A stretch of DNA of 25,656 nucleotides from Bacillota bacterium (GTDB lineage: Bacteria > Bacillota > Clostridia > Christensenellales > CAG-138): NCBI GenBank assembly GCA_023426265.1, contig JAFABA010000024.1:1-25656 (forward strand), written 5' to 3'. The translations under genes and the position numbers were made by a program. The notes below the pieces were generated by a model. That model saw only the letters and a program-made list of their open reading frames with translations, did not search any database and was not told the DNA's origin. Below, in pieces: positions 14,720 to 23,202 of the stretch; the first letter of the stretch is position 1, and every line of letters starts with the position of its first letter.

Positions 14720-16501
14720 ATGTCGGCTTTTCCGGAAGAATGGCTTAACGAGCTCCTTTCTAAAACGGATATTGTAAGAATAGTCTCGGAATATGTTTCG
14801 CTTTCCCCAAAGGGCGGAAGGTATTGGGCGTGCTGCCCGTTCCATAATGAAAAAACGCCCAGCTTTTCTGTTATACCGGAAAAGCAGATGTACTATTGCT
14901 TCGGCTGCCATGCCGGCGGCGGTGTGATACATTTTGTCATGGAAGCCGAAAGGGTGGGGTTTGTCGACGCTGTTAAGCTGCTTGCCCAAAAGGCTGGGAT
15001 GGAGCTTCCGGACGAGATAAACGACGAAAGATTAAAGGCGGAAAGGGCATATAAAGAAAGGCTCTTCGCGGCCTGCAAGGAGGCTGCAAGGTTTTATAAT
15101 AAAAAGCTTTTGAGCGAGGAGGGCAAGCATGCCCAGCAGTATCTTACAAAGCGCGGCATAGGCGGAAAGATGGCTATGCGCTTTGGCTTAGGGTACGCGC
15201 CCGAAGGCTGGCGGAATCTTATCGAGCATCTTAAAGCCAGGGGCTTCAGCGAAAAGGAGATAGTTGACGCAGGGCTTGCCATACGCTCCAAAAAGGAAAA
15301 GGGCGGCGTATATGATGCATATAGAGACAGGCTGATATTTCCTATCATATCAGCTTCCGGCAGGGTGATGGGCTTCGGCGCAAGGACGATGAAAAAGGAT
15401 GAGGAGCCAAAGTACATCAACACCGGCGACACGCCCATATACAATAAGCGCAACAACCTGTATGCGCTCAACATGCAGAAGGGCAGGCGCGCGGGCGAGC
15501 TTATAATGGTCGAAGGGTATATGGACGTTATAAGCCTTTTTAACGCCGGCATAGAAACCGCCGTGGCTTCGCTTGGCACGGCCATGACTGCTCAGCAGGC
15601 AAGGCTTATAAAACGATATGCCGATAGGATATATCTTTGCTACGATGGCGATAATGCCGGACAAGCCGCCACGTTAAGGGGACTTGGCATACTTGCCTCG
15701 GCAGGGATAGAGGCTAAGGTGATAGTAATACCAGGCGGCATGGATCCGGACGATTATGTTAAAAAGTTCGGGAAACAGGGCTTTTTGCAGCTTAGGGACA
15801 GTGCGCTGAGCGCCAACGGCTTTATGCTTGAAAGCATGGCGAAGGAGTTTGACCTTAAAACTACCGATGGCCGGGAGGCCTTTGCAAAGAAAGCGTGCCG
15901 GTTCGTGGGCGGGCTGCAGCCTGTTGAGCAGGAGCGCTATGCGCCTGTTATAGCCCGAAAAACAGGGCTCAGCGAGGATGTGGTAAAGGCGCAGTGCGGC
16001 CTAAGCGCTTCCGGAATAGAGAATATGCCTGCCAAAAACAGGAATACTATGAGCAAAGTTCGGCAAAAAGCCGAAGATGGCTGGGACGCTGCGGAGCTTA
16101 CCATATTGAGCCTTATGCTCATAGACGCATCGACAGCGGCATATACGGCGGAGCTTATGGCGGAAAACGGGATAGAGCTTAAAAACGAGGCTATCCGCGC
16201 GGCCGCAGAAACGCTGCTTATAAAATACGCCGAGGATAGCGCAGCCAATACGGCCATCATAATAAGCGAAATGCCTATGGAGCAGGCGGAGGCTGTGGGC
16301 GCCGCGCAAACGGCCGTTGAAAGAATGGGCGGCGACGCTAAGAAGATAGCGGAGGATTGCGTAAACAAGCTGCTTAAGGAGAAGCTGAGCGAGCAATACA
16401 GCCTGATGTTCGTTAAAGCGCAAGCTTTGAGCGGCGAGGAGCAGAGACAGTGCCTTATAAAGGCCGATGAAATAGCAAAAAAGCTTAGGCTTTTAAGATA
16501 G
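14720..16501 (+). CDS. dnaG: DNA primase DnaG
   Basis: A 593-residue primase that makes RNA primers for DNA replication. The CHC2 zinc ribbon is C39, H42 (CPFHNEKTPSF), C60 and C63 (CFGCHAGGG). The central RNA-polymerase domain has the Toprim motifs VEGYMDVI (about 264) and CYDGDNAG (about 307). The C-terminal part (from about residue 440) is alpha-helical and divergent, as expected of the helicase-binding domain. ATG 14720 is 9 nt after AAAGGAG; a GTG codon directly before it (14717) is an alternative. It lies 94 nt after dgt and 34 nt before rpoD, the conserved macromolecular-synthesis order. Confidence 0.97.
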   Translation: MSAFPEEWLNELLSKTDIVRIVSEYVSLSPKGGRYWACCPFHNEKTPSFSVIPEKQMYYCFGCHAGGGVIHFVMEAERVGFVDAVKLLAQKAGMELPDEINDERLKAERAYKERLFAACKEAARFYNKKLLSEEGKHAQQYLTKRGIGGKMAMRFGLGYAPEGWRNLIEHLKARGFSEKEIVDAGLAIRSKKEKGGVYDAYRDRLIFPIISASGRVMGFGARTMKKDEEPKYINTGDTPIYNKRNNLYALNMQKGRRAGELIMVEGYMDVISLFNAGIETAVASLGTAMTAQQARLIKRYADRIYLCYDGDNAGQAATLRGLGILASAGIEAKVIVIPGGMDPDDYVKKFGKQGFLQLRDSALSANGFMLESMAKEFDLKTTDGREAFAKKACRFVGGLQPVEQERYAPVIARKTGLSEDVVKAQCGLSASGIENMPAKNRNTMSKVRQKAEDGWDAAELTILSLMLIDASTAAYTAELMAENGIELKNEAIRAAAETLLIKYAEDSAANTAIIISEMPMEQAEAVGAAQTAVERMGGDAKKIAEDCVNKLLKEKLSEQYSLMFVKAQALSGEEQRQCLIKADEIAKKLRLLR

Positions 16502-16535
16502 ATTTCACACAAATTAAGCAAAAGGGGTGGCTGCT

Positions 16536-17618
16536 TTGGAAACGAAGGAACCGAAGAAAAGCAAAATTGACGAGCTGATTGACAGAGGCAAGGCTAAGGG
16601 CGTATTGACCTATAAAGAGGTTATGGATGCACTGAGCGACCTTGATATGGACAGCGACCAGATAGAAAAGCTGTACGATAGGTTTGAATCGCTCAATATA
16701 GACGTGGTGGAAGAGGAAATTGACGTACCCGAAAACATAAATGATGAGATAGCGGAAATTGAAAACGATACCTCCCTGGGTGAGGGGATATCGATAGACG
16801 ACCCCGTTAGAATGTACCTTAAGGAGATAGGCAAGGTGCCGCTTTTGAGCGCGCAGGAGGAGATAGAGCTTGCAAAGCGCATGGCCGACGGGGATCAGGA
16901 AGCCAAGCAGAAGCTTGCGGAAGCCAACCTCAGGCTCGTGGTAAGCGTTGCAAAGCGCTATGTCGGCCGCGGCATGCTCTTCCTTGACCTTATACAGGAA
17001 GGCAACCTTGGCCTTATAAAAGCGGTTGAAAAGTTTGATTACAGAAAGGGCTACAAGTTTTCTACTTATGCAACGTGGTGGATACGCCAGGCCATAACAA
17101 GAGCTATAGCTGACCAGGCGCGCACGATAAGGATACCCGTGCATATGGTGGAGACTATAAACAAGCTCATCAGGGTCAACCGTCAGCTATTGCAGGAATA
17201 CGGGCGCGAGCCGAGGCCGGATGAGATAGCAGCCGAAATGGGCATATCAGAGGAGAAGGTGCGCGAGATAATCAAAGTGGCTCAGGAGCCGGTTTCTCTC
17301 GAGACTCCTATAGGCGAGGAGGAGGACAGCCATCTTGGCGACTTTATAGCGGACGATGTCACCCCTGCTCCGGCGGATGTTGCTGCGTTCACCCTGCTTA
17401 AGGAGCAGCTTATGGAGGTGCTTGACTCCCTTACCCCGAGGGAGAAGAAGGTGCTTAGGCTGCGCTTCGGCCTTGACGATGGCAAGGCGAGAACGCTTGA
17501 GGAAGTCGGTAAGGAGTTCAACGTAACAAGGGAACGTATACGCCAGATAGAGGCCAAGGCGTTGAGAAAGCTCAGGCATCCATCAAGAAGCAAAAAGCTT
17601 AAGGACTTCCTTGAGTAA
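16536..17618 (+). CDS. rpoD: Primary RNA polymerase sigma factor RpoD (SigA)
   Basis: A 360-residue housekeeping sigma factor. A short region 1.1 rich in acidic residues leads to region 1.2 (DPVRMYLKEIGKVPLLSAQE). Region 2 has ANLRLVVSVAKRYVGRG, FLDLIQEGNLGLIKAVEKFD and the -10-binding YATWWIRQAITRAI. Region 3 has PVHMVETINKLI. Region 4 has LTPREKKVLRLRFGLDDG and the -35-binding helix EVGKEFNVTRERIRQIEAKA. TTG 16536 is the preferred start because AAAGGGGTGG ends a few nt upstream; GTG 16527 lies inside that ribosome site. It is the last gene of the dgt-dnaG-rpoD group and ends at a strong terminator. Confidence 0.98.
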   Translation: METKEPKKSKIDELIDRGKAKGVLTYKEVMDALSDLDMDSDQIEKLYDRFESLNIDVVEEEIDVPENINDEIAEIENDTSLGEGISIDDPVRMYLKEIGKVPLLSAQEEIELAKRMADGDQEAKQKLAEANLRLVVSVAKRYVGRGMLFLDLIQEGNLGLIKAVEKFDYRKGYKFSTYATWWIRQAITRAIADQARTIRIPVHMVETINKLIRVNRQLLQEYGREPRPDEIAAEMGISEEKVREIIKVAQEPVSLETPIGEEEDSHLGDFIADDVTPAPADVAAFTLLKEQLMEVLDSLTPREKKVLRLRFGLDDGKARTLEEVGKEFNVTRERIRQIEAKALRKLRHPSRSKKLKDFLE

Positions 17619-17619
17619 T

Positions 17620-17687
17620 ATAAGCCGAAACACGAAACGGCGGGCCGCGTTATGGCCCGCCGCTTTTCTTTTGGCGTTTCGGCTTAT
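17620..17687. terminator. Nested bidirectional terminator between rpoD and the ABC genes
   Basis: An inner stem CGGCGGGCC/GGCCCGCCG (17638-17662) is followed by CTTTTCTTTT, a good terminator for rpoD. An outer pair ATAAGCCGAAAC/GTTTCGGCTTAT (17620-17631 and 17676-17687) brackets it. The outer right arm overlaps the stop codon of the minus-strand ABC gene, so it can serve both convergent units. Confidence 0.85.
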
Positions 17688-19525
17688 TTTTCGCTCAGTA
17701 TGGCGTCGGAAGCCTCTTCCCTGAACTGCGTGGTGTAAAGGTCGTAGTAGTAACCGCGCTTTGCGATAAGCTCGCTGTGCGTACCCTGCTCGGTTATCTC
17801 GCCGCCGCGTATAACAAGTATCCTGTCGGCATTGCGTATGGTGGATAGCCTGTGCGCCACGATAAAGCTGGTGCGGTTGTCAAGCACCGTTGTTATGGCG
17901 TCCTGTATAAGCTGCTCTGTCTCGGTATCTATGCTGCTTGTGGCCTCGTCCAGCACAAATATGCGCGGATCCGCCAATATGACCCTTGCAAAGGATATAA
18001 GCTGCTTTTCACCTGTTGAAAGCCTTACGCCTCCTTCGCCTACTTCGGTATCGTAGCCGTTTTCCTGGCGCAGTATAAACTCCTCCGCATGCACCATTCT
18101 TGCCGCGGCATGTACCTCCTCGTCGGTCGCGTCCTTGCGGCCATAGCGTATGTTGTCCGCAATGGTGCCGCTGAACAGGTGCGGGGACTGCAAAACGTAG
18201 CCAAGGCTCGATTGCAGCCATAGCTGGCTCCTTTCGCGGTAGTCGCGCCCGTCAATAAGCACGCGGCCTTCCGTGGGCTCATAAAAGCGGCATACAAGGT
18301 TGACTATGGTGCTTTTGCCCGCGCCCGTCTCGCCTACCAGAGCTATGGTTTCGCCCGCGCTGACATGCAGATTGAAGTTCTTAAGCACCTTTTCGCCACC
18401 ATTATAGGCAAAGCTCACGTTTTCAAACTCCACTTCGCCCTTTATAGGCTCCCAGTTTTCGCGCTTGGGATTGAAGCTGTCGCCGTATTTGGCTATCACT
18501 TCGGGAGAGTCTATTATCTCACACGGCGTATCGATAAGGGATACTACGCGCTCCGCGCTTGCCTGCGCGCTTTGAAGCTCCGCAAGTATGCCTGCAAGCT
18601 GCTGTATCGGCTCAAAGAAGTTTGTGGCGTAAGATATGAACGCCGAAAGCGTGCCGAATGTGAGCGCGCCCACCATAAGCTCGGAGCCTCCCTTGTAAAG
18701 GGCGATGGCTGTGCCTATGGAACCAAGGAACATGACTATCGGCATGAACAGCGCGCTAAGAAGCGCGGAGCGTATGGAAGCATGCTTCATCTCGCCGGTA
18801 AGCTCCTTAAACTCGGAGTAATTGGCTTCCTCCCTGACGAGCGTTTTGGTGGTCATGGCGCCCATTATGCCTTCGTTAAAGGAGCCTGTTATGCGGGAAT
18901 TTGTCTTTCTTACACGGCGCTGGTACTTGAGTATCTTCTTTTGAAAATACACCGATATGATCGCCAGCGGCGGTATGACCACCATAACGAGCAGCGCGAG
19001 CCGCCAGTTTTTGACGAACATAGCCACAACAACGCCTATAACATATGTGGCCGCCCAAAGCAGGTCAACGAAGCTCCATGCCATCATTTCGGAAAGCCTG
19101 CCTACGTCGCTTATCATTCTTGCCATAAGGTAGCCGACGGCTGTTTTGTCATAGAATGAGAACGGCAGCTCCTGCAGCTTTCTGAACGCCTCCGTCCTTA
19201 TATCATAGGATACGTTCATTTCGATTCTTCCTGCCTGCTTTATGAAGAAGAATACGCCGCTTGATTGCAGAGCCACAAGCCCAAGATATACCGGTATGAA
19301 CCAGCCGAGCCCGTGCGTCGTGCCTTTTTCAACAAAATTGTCTATGGCATAGCTGCTCATAAGCGGATAGATTATATCAACTATGGCTATGCCTATGTTG
19401 CAAAGTATAAGGGCAACTGTAGCCTTTTTGTAGCGGAAAACGTAGCGGAAAAGCCGCTTCCATATGGATAGATCGACCTTTGTATCCTTTTCGTAATCCT
19501 GCTCTTTTATTGCGGTATTACTCAT
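17684..19525 (-). CDS. ABC exporter half-transporter, catalytic-Glu subunit
   Basis: A 613-residue permease-ATPase fusion, the second gene of a heterodimeric exporter operon. The N-terminal half (about residues 25-310) holds six membrane helices. The ATPase half has Walker A GETGAGKST (from G398) and Walker B FVLDEATSSID with catalytic E527. The signature LSTGEKQ departs from LSGGQ. Together with the partner's D527 this matches heterodimeric exporters with one degenerate ATP site, such as TM287/288, BmrCD and LmrCD. The ATG at 19525 overlaps the upstream stop by 8 nt, so production of both subunits is probably coupled. Substrate is unknown; multidrug or lipid-like molecules are typical. Confidence 0.9.
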   Translation of the reverse strand: MSNTAIKEQDYEKDTKVDLSIWKRLFRYVFRYKKATVALILCNIGIAIVDIIYPLMSSYAIDNFVEKGTTHGLGWFIPVYLGLVALQSSGVFFFIKQAGRIEMNVSYDIRTEAFRKLQELPFSFYDKTAVGYLMARMISDVGRLSEMMAWSFVDLLWAATYVIGVVVAMFVKNWRLALLVMVVIPPLAIISVYFQKKILKYQRRVRKTNSRITGSFNEGIMGAMTTKTLVREEANYSEFKELTGEMKHASIRSALLSALFMPIVMFLGSIGTAIALYKGGSELMVGALTFGTLSAFISYATNFFEPIQQLAGILAELQSAQASAERVVSLIDTPCEIIDSPEVIAKYGDSFNPKRENWEPIKGEVEFENVSFAYNGGEKVLKNFNLHVSAGETIALVGETGAGKSTIVNLVCRFYEPTEGRVLIDGRDYRERSQLWLQSSLGYVLQSPHLFSGTIADNIRYGRKDATDEEVHAAARMVHAEEFILRQENGYDTEVGEGGVRLSTGEKQLISFARVILADPRIFVLDEATSSIDTETEQLIQDAITTVLDNRTSFIVAHRLSTIRNADRILVIRGGEITEQGTHSELIAKRGYYYDLYTTQFREEASDAILSEK

Positions 19526-21368
19526 CAGCTTTGCCTCCTTCCTGCTTCAACTCCTCTTCAAGCGCGTTCTGTATCCTAGCAATGCGCTGATACAGTCCGT
19601 CCTCATTGATAAGCTGTTCATGCGTGCCTTGCTGCACAAGCTTGCCGTGTTCAAGCACAAGTATCTTATCAGCCTCGCAAAGCGTAGTTATGCGGTGTGA
19701 TATTATAAACGTGGTGGTGCTTTCCCTTCTGTGCTTAAGCGCGGCGCGTATGGATGCGTCGGTCTCCGTATCCACGGCGCTCATGGAATCATCGAATATA
19801 AGTATCGGCGCCTTCTGCATCAGCATTCTTGCGATGGCTACCCTCTGCTTTTGGCCGCCGGAAAGGGTGACTCCGCGCTCGCCCACAACGGTGTCATAAC
19901 CGTTCTCAAAGCTTTCAATAACATCATGCACGCAGGCGACCCTTGCGGCCTCATAGACGTCATCATTGCTGAGGGAGTTGTTGGTTATGCGTATGTTATC
20001 CATAATTGTGCGGGAATAGAGGAACGGCTCCTGAAGCACAATGCCTATGTTGCGCCTAAGATGTCCGTGCTCTATGTCGTTTATGTTCACGCCGTCTATA
20101 TCTATCTCTCCGGCTGTGCAGACATAAAGCCTTTGCAGCAGCTGGACAAGGCTCGTTTTTCCGCTGCCGGTCGAACCGAGTATGGCTATGGTTTCTCCTG
20201 GATTAGCCTCGAACGATATGTCGCTCAAAACATCGTCATACTTATCATAGCCGAAGCAAACGTGCTTGAACTGCACCTTGCCGTGTATTTCGGGCTTAAG
20301 CGCGGCGCCAGGTTCTTCCTCAACAGGGGCTGAAAGTATCTCGTCTATCCTGCCAAGCGATACGCTCGCCTTGCCAAGGTCGGCAAGTATCCTGCCAAGC
20401 TGCCTGACAGGCCAGGTGAGCATGCCCGTGTAGGTAGTGAATATCATAAGCTCGCCAAGCGTTATTTCTCCCTTTACCGCAAGCGCGATGCCTGCGAATA
20501 GCGAAAGCGCTATCTGGCAATAGCCCATGGCGTCGCTTCCACCCCAGTATATAGCAAGCATCTTGCAAAGGTGGTATGTTTTGTCGCGGAAGTCCTTGTT
20601 GCATGCGTCAAACTTATCCACTTCGTCGCGCTGCTGGCCGAATGCGCGCACAACCCTGACGCCCGTAAGGTTTTCCTGCAGCGTGGCGGAAAGCTTGCCT
20701 TCAGCCTCATCGCTTAGCGTGAACTGCTTCTTGACCCCCTTAAAATATACAAAGCTTACTATAAAAAGCAGCGGCAGAAGAGCCATTGATATAAGGCTCA
20801 TCCTTGTATCTATTGAGAACATTATGGCAGCGGCAACTGCAACCATAACGACCGTTCTTACCATTTCAAGCAACTGCATGGATATAAAGCGCCTTACCGT
20901 GTCAACATCGGAAGTGCAGCGCTGCACCAGATCTCCTGTTGATACATGCTTGTGGTAATCGTACGGCACGGACTGAAGATGGGAGTAGAGCGCATTTCTT
21001 GCGGTCATGGCCACACCTTCTGAGGCGTGGGCTATGCAGCTCCTCCTAAAATATGTCGCAACGCCGTTAATGGCCGTAAAAACTACAAGCGCAATGGCGC
21101 ATATGTACAGATGGCTCCTTAGGAAATCGCGCCCGCCCCAGCCGTTTATGACGCTCATTACAAATTCAGGCAGGTTGCTTTCCTTGCTGCCAAGAACATA
21201 GTCCACCGTAAAGCTTGTTACTATCGGCACGATATACGCCGCTATTATCGCAAGCAGCAGAAACAGCGCGCCCAAGACAAGGTAGCCCATGCTGCCCTTG
21301 GTGAGCCGGCCAACGAGCTTCCAGTGTATCTTCTTATGCTGCTGTTCGTTTGTAGATAGATTCTCCAA
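19518..21368 (-). CDS. ABC exporter half-transporter, degenerate-site subunit
   Basis: A 616-residue permease-ATPase fusion, the first gene of the pair. Six membrane helices cover about residues 25-310. The ATPase domain has Walker A GSTGSGKT (398-405), a canonical signature LSGGQKQ, and Walker B LIFDDSMSAVD with Asp at position 527 where active sites carry Glu. The partner has the mirror-image features, so they should form one consensus and one degenerate site. The start is TTG 21368, because GGAGG (21381-21377) is 8 nt upstream; in-frame TTG codons at 21383 and 21374 overlap or abut that site. No regulator gene is adjacent. Confidence 0.9.
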   Translation of the reverse strand: MENLSTNEQQHKKIHWKLVGRLTKGSMGYLVLGALFLLLAIIAAYIVPIVTSFTVDYVLGSKESNLPEFVMSVINGWGGRDFLRSHLYICAIALVVFTAINGVATYFRRSCIAHASEGVAMTARNALYSHLQSVPYDYHKHVSTGDLVQRCTSDVDTVRRFISMQLLEMVRTVVMVAVAAAIMFSIDTRMSLISMALLPLLFIVSFVYFKGVKKQFTLSDEAEGKLSATLQENLTGVRVVRAFGQQRDEVDKFDACNKDFRDKTYHLCKMLAIYWGGSDAMGYCQIALSLFAGIALAVKGEITLGELMIFTTYTGMLTWPVRQLGRILADLGKASVSLGRIDEILSAPVEEEPGAALKPEIHGKVQFKHVCFGYDKYDDVLSDISFEANPGETIAILGSTGSGKTSLVQLLQRLYVCTAGEIDIDGVNINDIEHGHLRRNIGIVLQEPFLYSRTIMDNIRITNNSLSNDDVYEAARVACVHDVIESFENGYDTVVGERGVTLSGGQKQRVAIARMLMQKAPILIFDDSMSAVDTETDASIRAALKHRRESTTTFIISHRITTLCEADKILVLEHGKLVQQGTHEQLINEDGLYQRIARIQNALEEELKQEGGKADE

Positions 21369-21457
21369 AGCCAATTCCTCCAATCATATTTACTTTTCTG
21401 CGGCAAAAAAGGCCGCAGACTGCATTGTCCACGGCCGTGTGTGCAAAATAGTTTTCG

Positions 21458-21550
21458 CTATGCGGGAAGCGAAAGCATACTATACGGCCGCGAGGACATA
21501 ACTATCCCCTTGAAAACGGAAACCGATTCAACAAGAATGCAGAACTTCAT
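21458..21550 (-). CDS. Possible 30-residue leader peptide of the ABC exporter operon
   Basis: A small frame runs from ATG 21550 to TAG at 21458 on the minus strand (MKFCILVESVSVFKGIVMSS then RPYSMLSLPA). It has AAAGGAG 12 nt upstream (21569-21563) and GAGG 4 nt upstream. A TATAAT box lies about 60 nt further upstream at 21614-21609, without a good -35. After its stop comes the hairpin CTGCGGC/GCCGCAG at about 21396-21416, just before the exporter ribosome site. No similarity is recognised; a translated leader is possible but unproven. Confidence 0.25.
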   Translation of the reverse strand: MKFCILVESVSVFKGIVMSSRPYSMLSLPA

Positions 21551-21608
21551 TTTACCTCGCGACTCCTTTCAAAATGTATCCGCTCATGCGAACCATTGCC
21601 ATTGTACC

Positions 21609-21614
21609 ATTATA
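21609..21614 (-). promoter_or_regulatory. Candidate -10 box for the ABC exporter operon
   Basis: A perfect TATAAT on the minus strand, about 240 nt upstream of the exporter start. The matching -35 region (around 21632-21637, ATTATG) is poor. The 21369-21724 gap is AT-richer than its surroundings and otherwise holds only the possible leader frame, one hairpin and the divergent promoter candidate. Confidence 0.35.
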
Positions 21615-21683
21615 TCTAAAACTTGGCAATACATAATTTATGCTTATCACACTATATATTATGGCGTAAAGCTGCGCGTAATA

Positions 21684-21692
21684 TGGTATACT
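21684..21692 (+). promoter_or_regulatory. Candidate extended -10 promoter of the rRNA methyltransferase gene
   Basis: TGGTATACT is an extended -10 element (TGn plus TATACT). No convincing -35 lies 17 nt upstream. The implied start is about 26 nt before the ATG, giving a short leader with the GGGAG ribosome site. Confidence 0.4.
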
Positions 21693-21724
21693 ATTATAAA
21701 ATAACGAGCGAGAGGGAGAAAGCA

Positions 21725-22489
21725 ATGCTTCTTATAGAAAGCACCCGCAACGAAACCGTTAAGCGCGCACGCCAGCTTGCCGCAAGGAAGGGCAGGCTGG
21801 AGCAGGGACTTCATTTTATTGAAGGGGACAAGCTTGTAAGGGAAGCCGTGGTATCCGGAGCCGAGCTTTACGAGGCTTTTATCGAAGAAGGGCATGAGCT
21901 TATGGCTGCCGTGCTTGAAGGCGCCGGAGCAAAGGTATATACGGTAAAAAGGACCGTTATGGAGACGCTTACGCTTACCGACACTCCGCAATGGGTATGC
22001 GCCACGGTAAGGACGCCAAACGTACCGGCGCCGGAATATTACCCCGAGGGGCTTATAGTTGCGCTTGACGCGGTGCAGGATCCCGGCAACCTTGGCACCA
22101 TATTGCGAACGGCGGACGCTATGGGAGCCGTTGGGCTGCTTTTAGGCGAGGGCTGTGCCGATCCTTACGCACCAAAACCCTTGAGGGCTGCGATGGGCTC
22201 GATATATCATCTGCCTGTGTGGCAGGCAAAGCTGGAGCAGGAGCTTATAAAGCTTAAGGAGCAGGGCTATACGCTCGTATGCGGCCACCTTAAGGGCGGC
22301 AGCAAATTGCCGAAGGCTACGGATAGAATGTGCCTTGTTATAGGCAACGAGGGCAACGGCGTAAGCGACGGCGTTGCAGAGCTTTGCCAAAAATACACTC
22401 TGCCGATGTATGGCTTTGCGGAATCGCTAAACGCTGCCGTGGCTGCCGGCATATTGATATACGAGCTTGCCAAGAGCATGAGGGAATAA
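21725..22489 (+). CDS. TrmH/SpoU family rRNA 2'-O-methyltransferase
   Basis: A 254-residue SPOUT methyltransferase that transfers methyl from S-adenosylmethionine to a ribose 2'-OH, most likely on 23S rRNA. The N-terminal substrate-binding domain has RQLAARKGRLEQGLHFIEGD. The three SpoU motifs are QDPGNLGTILRTADA (from D119), VIGNEGNGVSD (from I206) and ESLNAAVAAGILIYE (from E233). ATG 21725 follows GAGGGAG; an open frame upstream to 21623 contains no ribosome site. The exact target nucleotide cannot be told from sequence. It is divergent from the ABC genes. Ile codons are 8 ATA, 1 ATC, 1 ATT. Confidence 0.92.
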   Translation: MLLIESTRNETVKRARQLAARKGRLEQGLHFIEGDKLVREAVVSGAELYEAFIEEGHELMAAVLEGAGAKVYTVKRTVMETLTLTDTPQWVCATVRTPNVPAPEYYPEGLIVALDAVQDPGNLGTILRTADAMGAVGLLLGEGCADPYAPKPLRAAMGSIYHLPVWQAKLEQELIKLKEQGYTLVCGHLKGGSKLPKATDRMCLVIGNEGNGVSDGVAELCQKYTLPMYGFAESLNAAVAAGILIYELAKSMRE

Positions 22490-22535
22490 AGAGAACGGGA
22501 AGTTTAAACATTTTATAAAGAAATGCGCATGTTTA

Positions 22536-22563
22536 TTGCCATGACGCGCCGCTGTGTTAAAAT
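22536..22563 (+). promoter_or_regulatory. Sigma-A promoter of the Pro/Thr-rich protein gene
   Basis: TTGCCA (22536-22541), a 16-nt spacer, and TAAAAT (22558-22563). The start would be near 22570, about 50 nt before the gene. Confidence 0.55.
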
Positions 22564-22621
22564 CTGTTGTTAGAGGATTCTACATTGCTTTCGGCGCAAA
22601 TTGACAGGGGTGAACATACAA

Positions 22622-23155
22622 ATGACCATGATGAGAACAAGGCGCGCATATAAGCGCACTATAACGATACTTGCGGCGCTGCTTGTTTTAAGCGTTGTAA
22701 TAAATATTTTTTTGCTTATCAAGGTGAGCAAAGCCGGAATTAATGCCGAACCTGTGGAGACGCCGCAGGACAGTGCGTCTCCTGATATATCAAACGAGCC
22801 TGCGCAGTCCGTTGATCCAACTGTTAAACCTACTGAGGCGCTTTCGGCATCGCCGGCGGTGACTCCTACTGTTGCGCCGACGACAAAGCCTACCGAAACT
22901 CCGGCAGCTACTCCGAAAGCTACAACAAGGCCGACGCCTACAGCAACTGTAAAACCGACTGTAAGGCCGACGAAAAAGCCGGCGAAAACGCCGGAGCCTA
23001 CGCCTACGCCGTATTATGAGCCTACAAACACGCCCGGCGGGCTTTTCGGCACAAGCACGCCCACGCCTGCAGAGACCGTGCAGCCTACCCCAAGCGCATT
23101 GCCGACGGCGGAGGCGACGCCGACCCTTGAGCAATCGCCTGACATATTTGGCTAA
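22622..23155 (+). CDS. Membrane-anchored Pro/Thr-rich low-complexity protein
   Basis: A 177-residue protein of unknown function. A basic start (MTMMRTRRAYKR) leads to a single hydrophobic helix (about residues 13-34, TITILAALLVLSVVINIFLL). An uncharged or acidic linker follows, then from about residue 60 a low-complexity region built from Pro, Thr, Ala, Lys and Glu with many PTP, TPT and KPT units. No folded domain is visible. The topology suggests a cytoplasmic N terminus with the Pro/Thr region spanning or embedded in the cell wall, possibly O-glycosylated. ATG 22622 has AGGGGTGA upstream; an in-frame TTG at 22601 precedes that site. It has its own promoter and is followed by the second multi-hairpin element. 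Confidence 0.7.
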   Translation: MTMMRTRRAYKRTITILAALLVLSVVINIFLLIKVSKAGINAEPVETPQDSASPDISNEPAQSVDPTVKPTEALSASPAVTPTVAPTTKPTETPAATPKATTRPTPTATVKPTVRPTKKPAKTPEPTPTPYYEPTNTPGGLFGTSTPTPAETVQPTPSALPTAEATPTLEQSPDIFG

Positions 23156-23180
23156 AGCGAATACTTTTATAAAGCAAACG

Positions 23181-23202
23181 GCGGACGGCGAGGCAGCGTC
23201 CG
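23181..23202. repeat. Left copy of a 22-bp hairpin direct repeat
   Basis: GCGGACGGCGAGGCAGCG followed by TCCG. It matches 23406-23427 at 21 of 22 positions, same orientation. CGGACG/CGTCCG can pair. It lies 26 nt after the Pro/Thr-rich gene and differs in sequence from the hairpin flanking the 13-kb element. Confidence 0.85.

Noticed and set aside
22790..23134. An Arg/Cys-rich frame on the minus strand
   Set aside because: It is the complement of the Pro/Thr repeat region, and its composition follows from those codons.
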